Shown here one piece after another: positions 1-7,868 of a stretch of 64,000 bases of DNA. Positions within the stretch are counted from its first letter, which is position 1; each line of letters starts with the position of its first letter. Where the stretch lies: NCBI RefSeq assembly GCF_040549045.1, contig NZ_JBEWTB010000002.1, forward strand, positions 4,390,501 to 4,454,500, in the 5' to 3' direction. A model generated the notes under the pieces. The model did no database searches and was not told the DNA's origin. It saw nothing but the letters and a program-made list of their open reading frames with translations. Made by a program: the position numbers and the translations under genes. The DNA comes from Endozoicomonas sp. NE40. Lineage in GTDB: Bacteria > Pseudomonadota > Gammaproteobacteria > Pseudomonadales > Endozoicomonadaceae.

Positions 1-273
1 TAGCTGACCATCGTTTTTTTGTTTATGCAGCAGCTGTTTGATTTCGACCAGTTGCTTCTGTAACTCCATTAAGGTGGGTTCGCCCCTCTCTTCCCGGGCT
101 TTTTTGCGGTCTTTCTGGCGTTCTTCTTCCAGTACATTGACCACTATGCCTATGATCATATTCAGGAAGGCAAAGGCCGTAAAAAATATGAAACTCAGGA
201 AGTATGCCCAGCTGAGGGGGTAGACTTTCATGGTTTCATACATCACATCGATCTTATTAAAAAGTGATAGCAT
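1..273 (-). pseudogene. C-terminal fragment of a voltage-gated ion channel (runs off left edge)
   Basis: Read on the minus strand from ATG 273, the product has KVYPLSWAYF, a hydrophobic helix ending in LNMIIGIVVNVLEEE, and then a charged coiled-coil-like tail. This matches the post-filter loop, S6 helix and C-terminal tail of bacterial voltage-gated sodium channels (NavAb/NaChBac type). The frame stays open upstream of 273 but encodes nothing channel-like there. The expected S1-S5 segments and the selectivity filter (TLESW-type) are absent, so this is a 5'-truncated remnant. A matching N-terminal piece lies at 2842-3069 on the same strand, suggesting one gene split by the DNA between them. 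The 3' end lies outside the window. Confidence 0.55.
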
Positions 274-277
274 TGCT

Positions 278-1453
278 CTATTGTTGTTCGGTGTACTCCA
301 CAATCTCGTCGACCTTTTGTTGTATCCCGGGTAGTTGATACAGGAGGTACTTTTTTTCTAGCTCACTCGCTAACTTGTTACGTTCCATAAACCAGAGTTT
401 AATCTTTTCCTGGTCCAAACCTGTTGCCAGACTTAATAATTGAATAGTGTCTTCAGAGGGCTCAGCATTTGCCAGAAACTCTCTTTCGAGTATGTCGTGC
501 TGGACGGGAGTAACGCCTGTTAAAGTCATCAATCCCTGTAATGCCACGTCCACACGGCGATCCTGATTATCTCTCACATCACTTGACGTCAGCCTGTTTC
601 TCCTTCGTCCCATCAGTTCTTGCTGGCTATTTGATATCCTCAGTAGTTCCCCGAACCCATCCTCCCCCAGCGCAACAGCCCCTACTGCAAGAGACAGCAC
701 ACCCGGTGGAATGTTATCAGGAGAGAATGGTTCTGGATTCGCAGAAGGAACGTTTTGTGGATCAACCTCGGTATAAACAGCGAATGGATTTCCGGGATTC
801 GCCTGATCTTGACCAGAGTCTCTATTGTGACCAGAACCACTATCGTGACGAAACATCCATACTTGGACTATTCTCACCGGTTGAATCCGGTAAAAAGAGC
901 ATAAGTGATACATGTCCATCGGCAGTTGACCCATTCCGTATAAATCGTAATAAGGGGCGCTACTCTTAATGCTACTTTTGCGACTACCGGAAAAAATAAA
1001 GTTAATTCGGTCAGGTTTATCAGACAGGGAACATTGAAATTTACCGACCTGTTTCAGAGAGAAAAACGTAATAGCCCTACTTTTGTGTAGATTCTCGTCT
1101 GGCGCACCTTCAACCAGTTCAGATTCAGGCTCGTTCTCTGAAGGCACTTCAATCGAAGGCTGGCAGTTTTTGTACCCACAGGGTTTGCTGGAATGGAGCC
1201 ACCACGAATTCAAGAATACTTCCTTTTCTTTCTGAACCATTTTCAAAGAAGAGTTTTCCCAGAGTGGGCTGTCATTTAATCGGATAGTACCAATACCAAC
1301 CCCCTGGGGTTTGGTAAACGGTTTGTAGATCAGGATCAATAAATCCAAAAAACTGAAGGTATACATACCACCCATGGTGACAGGGTATTCTGTTTGCCCC
1401 CAGCACCTGAGCGTTAACAGAAGAAATAACGTCAGGGCAAATATTCGAGCCAT
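278..1453 (-). CDS. Sec-secreted protein with a C-terminal homeodomain-like segment
   Basis: The ATG at 1453 is preceded by CAGGAG seven bases upstream and opens a signal peptide (MARIFALTLFLLLTLRCWG). The frame stays open to 1675, but that extension has no ribosome site. The mature protein (391 residues with signal) has no family I recognise until residues 315-366. There the sequence follows a homeodomain: LEREF aligns with helix-1 positions 16-20, and IKLWF places Trp-Phe at 48-49, with the exact 28-residue spacing from Phe20 to Trp48; L34, L40 and I45 are also hydrophobic. The nearly invariant Asn51 is Glu and Arg53 is Asn, so ordinary DNA contacts are altered. A charged helix ending in EYTEQQ follows. 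Localisation and role are unknown; export suggests a periplasmic or host-directed job. Confidence 0.7.
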   Translation of the reverse strand: MARIFALTLFLLLTLRCWGQTEYPVTMGGMYTFSFLDLLILIYKPFTKPQGVGIGTIRLNDSPLWENSSLKMVQKEKEVFLNSWWLHSSKPCGYKNCQPSIEVPSENEPESELVEGAPDENLHKSRAITFFSLKQVGKFQCSLSDKPDRINFIFSGSRKSSIKSSAPYYDLYGMGQLPMDMYHLCSFYRIQPVRIVQVWMFRHDSGSGHNRDSGQDQANPGNPFAVYTEVDPQNVPSANPEPFSPDNIPPGVLSLAVGAVALGEDGFGELLRISNSQQELMGRRRNRLTSSDVRDNQDRRVDVALQGLMTLTGVTPVQHDILEREFLANAEPSEDTIQLLSLATGLDQEKIKLWFMERNKLASELEKKYLLYQLPGIQQKVDEIVEYTEQQ

Positions 1454-1953
1454 AGCCAACTCCTGAATTGTGACTGCACCGCACACATGTACATCAAAAG
1501 GACGCTTAGCCGTTTCATATGGTTGAGTACTTAATGGTCGATTCTCCTTTTTCGGACTACTGACGGGCTTAAATGCTTTAAACCTTTTGGTGAGGAATAC
1601 ATCTGCCTGAAAGGAGTCCTTATCATCGGCTGCGAAGACAGTTCCCGTTCGTAACCAGCCTGTAAGAAATAACAAAAATAGTATAGATCGACTCTTTTTG
1701 AGTTTTTATCTGGTACAAAAGAAATAATCTGACCGACCATATAATTTCTACTCACGCAGACAAAGGCATTATCCATATTCAGGCACCTTGATATTGCAGA
1801 TTTCAAGGTGGGGTAAGATGTTTGTCGCATTGATTTTGCCAAAGGCAAGAAATTATGGTTCGTCCATCATTGTCAATAATCCTGCTTTGGCTATAGCCAC
1901 AAAAATATGACAGCATTTTTAAACGACAGTATTTTGGGCAGGCCGGGGTGCCT
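1454..1953. other. 500 bp without a convincing gene
   Basis: The minus strand here holds two weak reading frames. One (1454-about 1700) continues the frame of the downstream secreted protein and encodes a signal-peptide-like stretch (ILFLLFLTGWLRTGTVFAA). It lacks an ATG or ribosome site and meets a stop about 30 bases further up. The other (1531-1848) gives 105 residues with no recognisable feature. This may be the decayed 5' end of an older secreted-protein gene. No terminator or promoter could be called with confidence. Confidence 0.4.
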
Positions 1954-2760
1954 TTACTGAATAAGTCCTGAGCGTTCATCAGGAGTGGTGAGAGGATTTC
2001 TAAGATGTTTCAGCAGTACTCCCGGAAAAGAACAACCGCAGCATGAAGGCTCTTTCCTGCTATCGTTATCGTCATCGTCATCGTCGCGTGAAGGGGGGGC
2101 TTTGTAGTGAGGTCTGCAGGTTGCGGAGTTCATTGGGTATTTTTTTTTGCTTGCATGCGGAGGTGCGTAGGTTGCCAGTTTCACGAAATAGTTTTTTCCA
2201 AATTTTTTCCCCCCTTTTTTAGCATTATAAACAGCCACTGAAGCCGCGTTTCTGCCACTGCCGAGTTGAATGTCAACCTGAAAATCAAAGGACAAGGCTC
2301 TTGATGTGAAGTTAAACATTGCTCCGGTGTCGACTAAGCCGGATCGTATGGCGAAGGTATTTGGCTCGACGCGGAAAAATCGGGCGTAATAAACCAGCAG
2401 TAGCAAGGCAGCCATTCTGTAACTGTTTTCAGAATCACCGTAATAGTTTCTATAACTGTCAGGCAAGTTGGGAAATGAATCTGCGAGCGACTCGGGCAAG
2501 TCAAAACTCTCTTGCCCTCTTTGATTGTATGCCGTGACACGCTGAGGCCCACCGGGAATATAGTTATCCAGTATAAAGGTTAACCTCCGGTCCAGTTCAT
2601 GAACCCTGGCATCGCCCCTGGGTTGAGTGTAAAAATTAAATTGATCAACCGTTGTACCCAAAATGGAATCCACAGCAAAAAGGCCGGGAAACGGGACGAA
2701 GCAACACATAAAAATAAACGCACTGCATATTTTATTACGCACCATGTTTTCATACCCCAT
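1954..2760 (-). CDS. Secreted orphan protein with Asp run and Cys-rich C-terminus
   Basis: I recognise no family. From ATG 2760 the product begins with a Sec-like signal (NKICSAFIFMCCFVPFPGLFA, followed by VDS) and has 268 residues. The frame is open up to a TTG at 2820, and ATG 2745 is also possible; none has a strong ribosome site. The middle is rich in aromatic and polar residues. The C-terminal third has a basic Lys-rich patch, a run of six Asp encoded by a GAT/GAC microsatellite near 2060-2090, and a CCGC motif. It lies on the same strand as the homeodomain-like secreted gene, 500 bp upstream of it, between the two ion-channel fragments. Probably exported; function unknown. Confidence 0.5.
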   Translation of the reverse strand: MGYENMVRNKICSAFIFMCCFVPFPGLFAVDSILGTTVDQFNFYTQPRGDARVHELDRRLTFILDNYIPGGPQRVTAYNQRGQESFDLPESLADSFPNLPDSYRNYYGDSENSYRMAALLLLVYYARFFRVEPNTFAIRSGLVDTGAMFNFTSRALSFDFQVDIQLGSGRNAASVAVYNAKKGGKKFGKNYFVKLATYAPPHASKKKYPMNSATCRPHYKAPPSRDDDDDDNDSRKEPSCCGCSFPGVLLKHLRNPLTTPDERSGLIQ

Positions 2761-2841
2761 GAATCTGTGGCAATAGCGTCTGACAGCATAGGTCATCACC
2801 TGTTGTCTCGTTTTAACCAATAGGGTCGAAACGGGGATTTT

Positions 2842-3069
2842 TCAGTGTTCTGAGACCCAAAAGTCGTGAGGATATGGACCGATGATGTCAGCCCTAAGAC
2901 ACGAGACATCCTCCTGAATCTCGTAGGTTTTTGCACCGGTCACCAGAGCGGAAAAGATGATGATGGAAATGACCAGAAGCTCAAACACCTTGTTGGAGCG
3001 TATGGTATAGAAGCGGGATTGCCAGCTGTTTTGTTGCATGAGTAAACGATTGTTGTTGTGGTTGGTCAT
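2842..3069 (-). pseudogene. N-terminal fragment of a voltage-gated ion channel
   Basis: The 75-residue product has a basic N-terminus and one hydrophobic helix, KVFELLVISIIIFSALVTGA, followed by KTYEI. This resembles the S1 segment and start of the S1-S2 loop of bacterial ion-transport (BacNav) proteins. After about residue 52 the similarity ends and the frame stops at 2842. The S6 end of such a channel lies at 1-273 on the same strand, so the two pieces are best read as halves of a disrupted gene. A genuine small membrane protein is the alternative. Confidence 0.5.
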
Positions 3070-3115
3070 CGTATTTTTAAAATAGCCATTTTAGTGACTA
3101 TTACACAGCTGACTA

Positions 3116-3276
3116 ATACCAATCAAAATAATTAGCTTCGTTATGAGCATGACTTTCTGGGCGGTTAGGCAAGGCGGTGTGAGGAGTCATAGCCGTAGCT
3201 ATGGCGACGATCACCAACGCAGAATAACCGCCCAGAAAATCAGCGCAATAGAATAGCTAATTATTGCGATTGGTAT
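3116..3276. mobile_element. MITE-like inverted-repeat element, about 160 bp
   Basis: The ends are inverted copies: ATACCAATC at 3116 and GATTGGTAT ending at 3276. Further inside, AATAATTAGCT pairs with AGCTAATTATT, and TTCTGGGCGGTTA pairs with TAACCGCCCAGAA, giving imperfect arms of about 53 bp. The middle has its own small palindrome (CATAGCCGTAGCTATGGCG). There is no coding capacity, as expected for a non-autonomous element or large REP-type palindrome. A clean target duplication is not obvious. It sits beside the broken ion channel gene. Confidence 0.7.
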
Positions 3277-3310
3277 AAGGTATGTTACAGATAGACTTTC
3301 CCTGTAGTTT

Positions 3311-4234
3311 TTAATGTTCATCATGCTGCGTGTGTAGAAACTTTTTTGCTATGTTTTTCGTTATAGCCAATATGTCTTTCAGGTCGAGCTGTGAAGGTTT
3401 ACTTTGGGATGGCTCCTCTGGCAAGTCGAGAAGTTTCGTGCTATTGAAATGGGAGGCTATCAAGTTGAATTGTGAAAGTTTACTTTGGGATAGCTCTTCC
3501 AGCAGCCTTCCAGTAAGGCATAGATGCCCGAATTTCGTTGGGTGTATCTGACCTTCAGGCATAACCTCTTTTCTGGTTTTTTTGCCCAGTGTTCTGCCAC
3601 AGTTAACACCTGGCTCCTTTCCAAAGTAGCTGGTCAGGTCCAATAGCAGAACCTGCCCCTGGTTTGGGTGTTTTTTATTTTGATCCTGGCTCCACTCTTT
3701 CAGCCGTTTGTTTACATCATTAATCGTCTTTGAGGAGACGCTGTAGTATTTGCCAAATAGTGGTACAGAAACAACAGGTAAAAGGGAAATAACAAAGTTT
3801 TGCTTTGCTTGGGTCATATGTGTCAGAGCTTTTTCCAGCCTTTGCAGTGCATCCTTTTCAGACTTATACACGACCCAGAACAGTCCATCGATTGTTATGA
3901 TCATTTTTGGAGCGCGCTGAACAGCTTTTTTTATTTGCTCAGCCAACTTATCGACTGGGGATTTTATGATGTTGAGTAGCCCAAGCGAGTTACCAACAGG
4001 GCTTTGATTACTTACACTAAAAGAGTTGTCATAGCGAATTAGCTCAAAATAGTGACTTGAGGGCTCGTTAAAATTAAGTAGTTCCCCCGCCCCGGCTGTT
4101 ATACTGGCACCCACAAAAGCAATTTCATCCTTTTTTCCAGTTGCATAAAGTATGGATGGTGAGAGTAAACAAAAAAACATAAAGCTTTTGAACAGCTTTC
4201 TGAGAGAGGTGTTGCCTGATACCTGCCTGTGCAT
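3311..4234 (-). CDS. Secreted SGNH/GDSL-type hydrolase
   Basis: A predicted 307-residue exported esterase or acyl hydrolase. The signal peptide KLFKSFMFFCLLSPSILYA is followed by block I, FVGASITAG, where the Ser is the expected nucleophile. The segment MIITIDGLFW occupies the position of block III in related exported SGNH proteins. Near the C-terminus GQIHPTKFGH resembles block V, with the catalytic His present but Gly where DxxH would place Asp. The last 70 residues contain two copies of a unit around SQSKxSQ, 27 residues apart, seen in DNA as a direct repeat. It is followed by the MITE-like element. The substrate cannot be predicted. Confidence 0.65.
   Translation of the reverse strand: MHRQVSGNTSLRKLFKSFMFFCLLSPSILYATGKKDEIAFVGASITAGAGELLNFNEPSSHYFELIRYDNSFSVSNQSPVGNSLGLLNIIKSPVDKLAEQIKKAVQRAPKMIITIDGLFWVVYKSEKDALQRLEKALTHMTQAKQNFVISLLPVVSVPLFGKYYSVSSKTINDVNKRLKEWSQDQNKKHPNQGQVLLLDLTSYFGKEPGVNCGRTLGKKTRKEVMPEGQIHPTKFGHLCLTGRLLEELSQSKLSQFNLIASHFNSTKLLDLPEEPSQSKPSQLDLKDILAITKNIAKKFLHTQHDEH
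3381..3502. repeat. 81-bp-spaced direct repeat inside the SGNH hydrolase gene
   Basis: Two copies of about 40 bp begin at 3381 and 3462, sharing TTTACTTTGGGAT and flanking bases with a few differences. The period is 81 nt (27 codons), so the frame is kept and the C-terminal SQSKxSQ motif is duplicated in the protein. Confidence 0.75.
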
Positions 4235-4343
4235 TGGGATAAACTCTTGCTTCTTGATTATTTTATGCGCAGGGAGTTTAGTTCAAAATCAGCGAAGTGC
4301 TTTCGATACTGGTGAGCAGGCTTTCAGAGGGGCGGAAAGAGGG

Positions 4344-4368
4344 CTGACCAGTAATAACCACTGGTCAG
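4344..4368 (-). terminator. Hairpin just downstream of codA
   Basis: CTGACCAGT and ACTGGTCAG form a perfect 9-bp stem with a 7-base loop, ten bases past the codA stop in the direction of codBA transcription. The U-tract after it is weak, so this is a probable rather than certain terminator. Confidence 0.5.
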
Positions 4369-4377
4369 TCTGTTACA

Positions 4378-5655
4378 TCAGCTCTGGTTGTAATAAAAGT
4401 CAACCGACTGCTGGCCATTATGATGAATAACGGTGGTGGCTGGCCGGGTCGAAGCGATCAGTTTGCCATTGCGGAAGGAGTGAGTGACAACGGCCTGACG
4501 GCGTACTGCATCAAAAACAGACTCAGCATCAAGCAGAATCAGATTTGCCGGTTTGCCGGCTTCAATGCCGTAGCGGTCCTGAATGTTCAGGGCTCTGGCG
4601 CTGTTGCTGGTGATCAGTTCGATACCCTGGTTGATCTGGTCAAGCCCGGTCATCTGACAGCCAACCAGTCCTGTAAACAACACTTGTAGCATATTGCCAC
4701 CCTGCATCGGGAACCACTGGTCAACGATATCGTCCTGGCCGAAGCAGGCATTGACCCCGGCACCGAGCAGTTCTTCAATACGGGTAATGCCCCGGCGCTT
4801 CGGGTAAGTGTCCATACGCCCCTGAAGGTTCAGATTGGTCACCGGGTTGGCGATAAAGTGAATGCCTGACTTTTGCAACAGACGCATCAGCTTGACCACG
4901 TAGGCATTGTTGTAAGAGTGCATTGCCGTCGTATGGCTGGCGCTGACTCTCTGCCCCATGTTTCTTTCCAGTGCCAGACAGGCGACGGTTTCGACAAAAC
5001 GGGACTGCTCGTCGTCGATTTCATCGCAGTGAATATCGATCAGTGCATCGTATTTTTCAGCCAGTTCAAATACCGTATGCATAGATTCAATGCCGTATTC
5101 CCGGGTGTATTCAAAATGAGGAATACCACCTACCGCATCACAACCCAGTTGCATCGCCTGTTCCAGCAGCTGTTTGCCATTCGGGAACGAGGGAATGCCT
5201 TCCTGCGGGAACGCAACCAGCTGGATGTCGATCAGCTCGCGCATCTCCTCACGCAGTTCCAGCAATGCATGCAGGGCTGTCAGGCGCGGGTCCGTAGTGT
5301 CGACATGACTACGGACGTGCTGAACGCCTTGTCCGATGTACCATTGCAGCGCCCGGCTGGCCCGGGATTTAACATCGTCATGGGTCAGAGTTTTTTTACG
5401 TTCTGACCAGTTCTGAATACCTTCAAACAAAGTACCGGAACGGTTCCATACCGGCTCACCTGCCGTCAGGCAGGTGTCCAGATGAACATGAGGGTCAACG
5501 AACGGTGGCAGAGCCAGACGACCACTGACATCTATGGAATCTACAGGTGCAGTGCGGTCAGAGCCTGCCGGAGTAATGGACTGAATGAGTCCATTCTCCA
5601 TAACAATGTCGTACAAGCCTGCCTGCTGGTGCAGGCGAACGTTTTCAAGACGCAT
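4378..5655 (-). CDS. codA: Cytosine deaminase
   Basis: Hydrolyses cytosine to uracil and ammonia in pyrimidine salvage. The 425-residue product matches the amidohydrolase-fold CodA family throughout: DPHVHLD metal-binding HxH near residue 55, DIHCDE with the catalytic Glu near 210, SASHTTAMHSY with a metal-ligand His near 240, and ACFGQDDIVDQW carrying the metal-binding Asp near 310. Length is normal. Its start lies inside the end of codB (11-nt overlap), so the two are translated from one message. A hairpin follows the stop. Confidence 0.95.
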   Translation of the reverse strand: MRLENVRLHQQAGLYDIVMENGLIQSITPAGSDRTAPVDSIDVSGRLALPPFVDPHVHLDTCLTAGEPVWNRSGTLFEGIQNWSERKKTLTHDDVKSRASRALQWYIGQGVQHVRSHVDTTDPRLTALHALLELREEMRELIDIQLVAFPQEGIPSFPNGKQLLEQAMQLGCDAVGGIPHFEYTREYGIESMHTVFELAEKYDALIDIHCDEIDDEQSRFVETVACLALERNMGQRVSASHTTAMHSYNNAYVVKLMRLLQKSGIHFIANPVTNLNLQGRMDTYPKRRGITRIEELLGAGVNACFGQDDIVDQWFPMQGGNMLQVLFTGLVGCQMTGLDQINQGIELITSNSARALNIQDRYGIEAGKPANLILLDAESVFDAVRRQAVVTHSFRNGKLIASTRPATTVIHHNGQQSVDFYYNQS

Positions 5656-6892
5656 CAGAAAGAGTCCAGTTTCGGGTCAGGGGTAACTTGTGCATCAGGA
5701 TATGACAGGCGGCAGCTGCAAGTACACCGTTAATCGGTGCAATGCCAGGAATATAACCTGCAGCCAGTACGCCAGCGGCCCAGGCCAGAAGAGCGCTCAT
5801 GTTAAGGGCATCAAACCGGTTATTTTCAAATGCAGGATAATGGCCTTTACGAATGAACAGGTAATCCGCCAGCAGAATAGCGCCAATGGGTGGCAGGGTC
5901 AGGTTCAGCAGGCTCAGCCAGCCAACGAAATTGTTGTTCAGCCAGATAGCGAACGCAGTACCCAGGGCGCCGTTGATAATAACAATCAGGTTTTTGTTTT
6001 TACCCGTAATGGATGCCAGACCAAGGCCGGATACGTACAGGGCATTGTCGTTTGTGGTCCAGATATTCAGGCCCAGGGTGATCACCGCAGGCAGAATAAG
6101 TCCCTGGATAAACATTACTTCAGCAATATCAGCCTGTCCAACCACCATGGAGCCAATGGCACCAAAGCTGAACATCAGGGTGTTCCCCAGAAAGAAAGCG
6201 AGCAGTGTCGCGGATACGGCAATTTTCGGGGTGCGTGCAAAGCGGGTGAAGTCGGCGGTCAGTGTGCCACCACTGATAAATGAGCCGATACAGATACTGA
6301 TGGCGGCCGCGTAACCAATGCCGTGTTCCGGAGTGATAGCGAACAGCCCCTGCAGGCCACCTGCGTCTGCTACGGCCTGACTGACGGAAAAACCACCCAG
6401 CGCAACGATGGCAGGTACGGCCACAAAGCTGAGAATGGTCAGTGCCTTAAAGCCAAAGAAAGCAGTCGCCGTCATCAATGCGCCGGACACCACAACCAGT
6501 GTGCTGACATCAATGCCGGTTGCTCTGTTGACTGGCAGGGCAAACATGGCAACCCCTACGCCGAACCAGCCTACCTGAGTAAATGCCAGTAAAAGGGAGG
6601 TGAACTTCGCTCCCAGACGGCCAAAGGCGTATTGAGTCAGAAGGTGGGTGGAAAGACCGGTCTTGCTGCCAACATAGGCGAGAGCAGAAGTATAAATACC
6701 CAGCAGCAGGTTACCTGCCATCACTGTCAGAAGAAACTCACTGAATGTCAGGCCCTGGCCCAGAGTTCCGCCCGCCCACATACTGGCAGAGAAGAACGTG
6801 AAGCCCACCATAACCACAAGAATGGGAAAAAATCCTTTGCGAGACGACTCCGGTACGGTTGAGTGTGCAAAGTCCTGAGCAATTTCCGACAT
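5645..6892 (-). CDS. codB: Cytosine permease
   Basis: A 415-residue inner-membrane transporter of the nucleobase:cation symporter-1 family, bringing in cytosine for the deaminase encoded immediately downstream. About twelve hydrophobic segments are visible. The N-terminal region has the family pattern with FFSASMWAGGTLGQGL in the first membrane helix. The ATG has GGAG upstream (GGAGTTTAA-ATG). It is the promoter-proximal gene of a codBA operon; an 11-bp inverted repeat lies 33-84 bp upstream and may bind a regulator. Confidence 0.93.
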   Translation of the reverse strand: MSEIAQDFAHSTVPESSRKGFFPILVVMVGFTFFSASMWAGGTLGQGLTFSEFLLTVMAGNLLLGIYTSALAYVGSKTGLSTHLLTQYAFGRLGAKFTSLLLAFTQVGWFGVGVAMFALPVNRATGIDVSTLVVVSGALMTATAFFGFKALTILSFVAVPAIVALGGFSVSQAVADAGGLQGLFAITPEHGIGYAAAISICIGSFISGGTLTADFTRFARTPKIAVSATLLAFFLGNTLMFSFGAIGSMVVGQADIAEVMFIQGLILPAVITLGLNIWTTNDNALYVSGLGLASITGKNKNLIVIINGALGTAFAIWLNNNFVGWLSLLNLTLPPIGAILLADYLFIRKGHYPAFENNRFDALNMSALLAWAAGVLAAGYIPGIAPINGVLAAAACHILMHKLPLTRNWTLSDAS

Positions 6893-6924
6893 TTAAACTC
6901 CGTTCACGCTTATTGATAGCTGAA

Positions 6925-6976
6925 ATTTTGAACAACTGTGCCGGAGGTGCATTGTGTCAGAACGATTGTTCAAAAT
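6925..6976. promoter_or_regulatory. Inverted repeat upstream of codBA, operator candidate
   Basis: ATTTTGAACAA (6925-6935) and TTGTTCAAAAT (6966-6976) are perfect 11-bp inverted copies separated by 30 bp, in the leader of codB. Half-sites on the same face of the helix about four turns apart would suit a dimeric or looping regulator. No regulator gene is adjacent, so the binding protein is unknown. Confidence 0.5.
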
Positions 6977-7085
6977 CATTGAGCTTTAGTGAATTTAAGG
7001 AGATTTCCCTAACAGATTACGTGAAATGTTCGCTTTATTTGAAGTCTATATTTTTGGCTCAGCCATTAATATCTGGATAATCCTT

Positions 7086-7493
7086 ATGAAAACACTATTC
7101 AGGCAATGTTTGCTGTTTTTGTTTTTCTCTTTTTTTCATTTGATGGTGCCAGCCCGCTCTCTTCCTCAAGAAAAAATTAATGTTCTGAAGATTTTTAACG
7201 GTACTATCGTTCGACCAGTAGTGGAAGCTGACGTTAGTCTTCATCATCGCGTGGAGCGGTTACAGAAGAAAATAAATGCCCTTGAAGCTCAGGGTTTTAG
7301 TATGAACTCTGTGGTCAACGGATCGGTGGTCATTGATGAAGAAAAATATCAGGCTCTGAAAAGCGTTATGGATGACAGCGAATCACTCTTTGCCACTCTG
7401 GAGAGCAGGCTTGATATCCCGGTTTATGGAAGCACTACTTATGGGAGAGCTACGCAGCCAGTTCACAGCCAGTTTACGACGGAGTCAGCTTAG
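7086..7493 (+). CDS. Small secreted protein of unknown function
   Basis: No family recognised. I start it at ATG 7086, which opens a clear signal peptide (MKTLFRQCLLFLFFSFFHL, then MVPARS), giving 135 residues. The frame is open back to 7026 but those extra residues would disrupt the signal. The mature part has a helix-forming, coiled-coil-like stretch (LHHRVERLQKKINALEAQGF) and a polar Ser/Thr-rich tail. The ribosome site is weak. It stands alone between divergent codB and the next small frame. Confidence 0.5.
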   Translation: MKTLFRQCLLFLFFSFFHLMVPARSLPQEKINVLKIFNGTIVRPVVEADVSLHHRVERLQKKINALEAQGFSMNSVVNGSVVIDEEKYQALKSVMDDSESLFATLESRLDIPVYGSTTYGRATQPVHSQFTTESA

Positions 7494-7550
7494 CTTCCTT
7501 CGCGCTGGAGTCATATATACTTTGATTTTGCATCGGTGATGGCCTGAGTC

Positions 7551-7778
7551 ATGTCCTCTCTGGCTCCGATTGTTCATCTGATAAAAGGCTGGAGAAGCTA
7601 TCGTAAAACAGGGCAGATCCTTGATCTCAAGCATTCCAGCTGGCTTATCATCGACTTTATTGGTAAGTCATTTTTTCTTTCGTTTCTACTGGTTCAGAAA
7701 TTTATTCAGCATGTAGAGATTACCGCCTATAACTTTATAAGAACGTCCGAACCGGAAACTATCAGCCCGATACTGTAA
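7551..7778 (+). CDS. Possible small hypothetical protein
   Basis: A 75-residue frame beginning at ATG 7551, with GAG four bases upstream and one hydrophobic segment (WLIIDFIGKSFFLSFLLV). There is no recognisable domain. The only support is a hairpin overlapping its stop codon. It may be spurious. Confidence 0.25.
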   Translation: MSSLAPIVHLIKGWRSYRKTGQILDLKHSSWLIIDFIGKSFFLSFLLVQKFIQHVEITAYNFIRTSEPETISPIL

Positions 7779-7784
7779 TCGGGC
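7765..7784. terminator. Short hairpin at 7.77 kb
   Basis: GCCCGAT and ATCGGGC form a perfect 7-bp stem with a 6-base loop, overlapping the stop of the 7551-7778 frame and lying about 85 bp past the end of the convergent gene at 7869. No T-run follows on either side. Weak terminator candidate. Confidence 0.35.
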
Positions 7785-7868
7785 AGAGACTACCATATTC
7801 ATGCCACAGGAGAAATGCGTCAGTAAAATTATGAGCGCAATTTCAGAGGCTGTTCAGGAATCATTCGC

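Noticed and set aside
541..969. 142-residue plus-strand open frame
   Set aside because: It lies antisense within the secreted homeodomain-like gene, which has a good ribosome site and signal peptide; the plus-strand product shows no domain.
1454..1675. 74-residue upstream extension of the homeodomain-like protein
   Set aside because: It starts with TTG, has no ribosome site, and would bury the clear signal peptide that begins at 1453.
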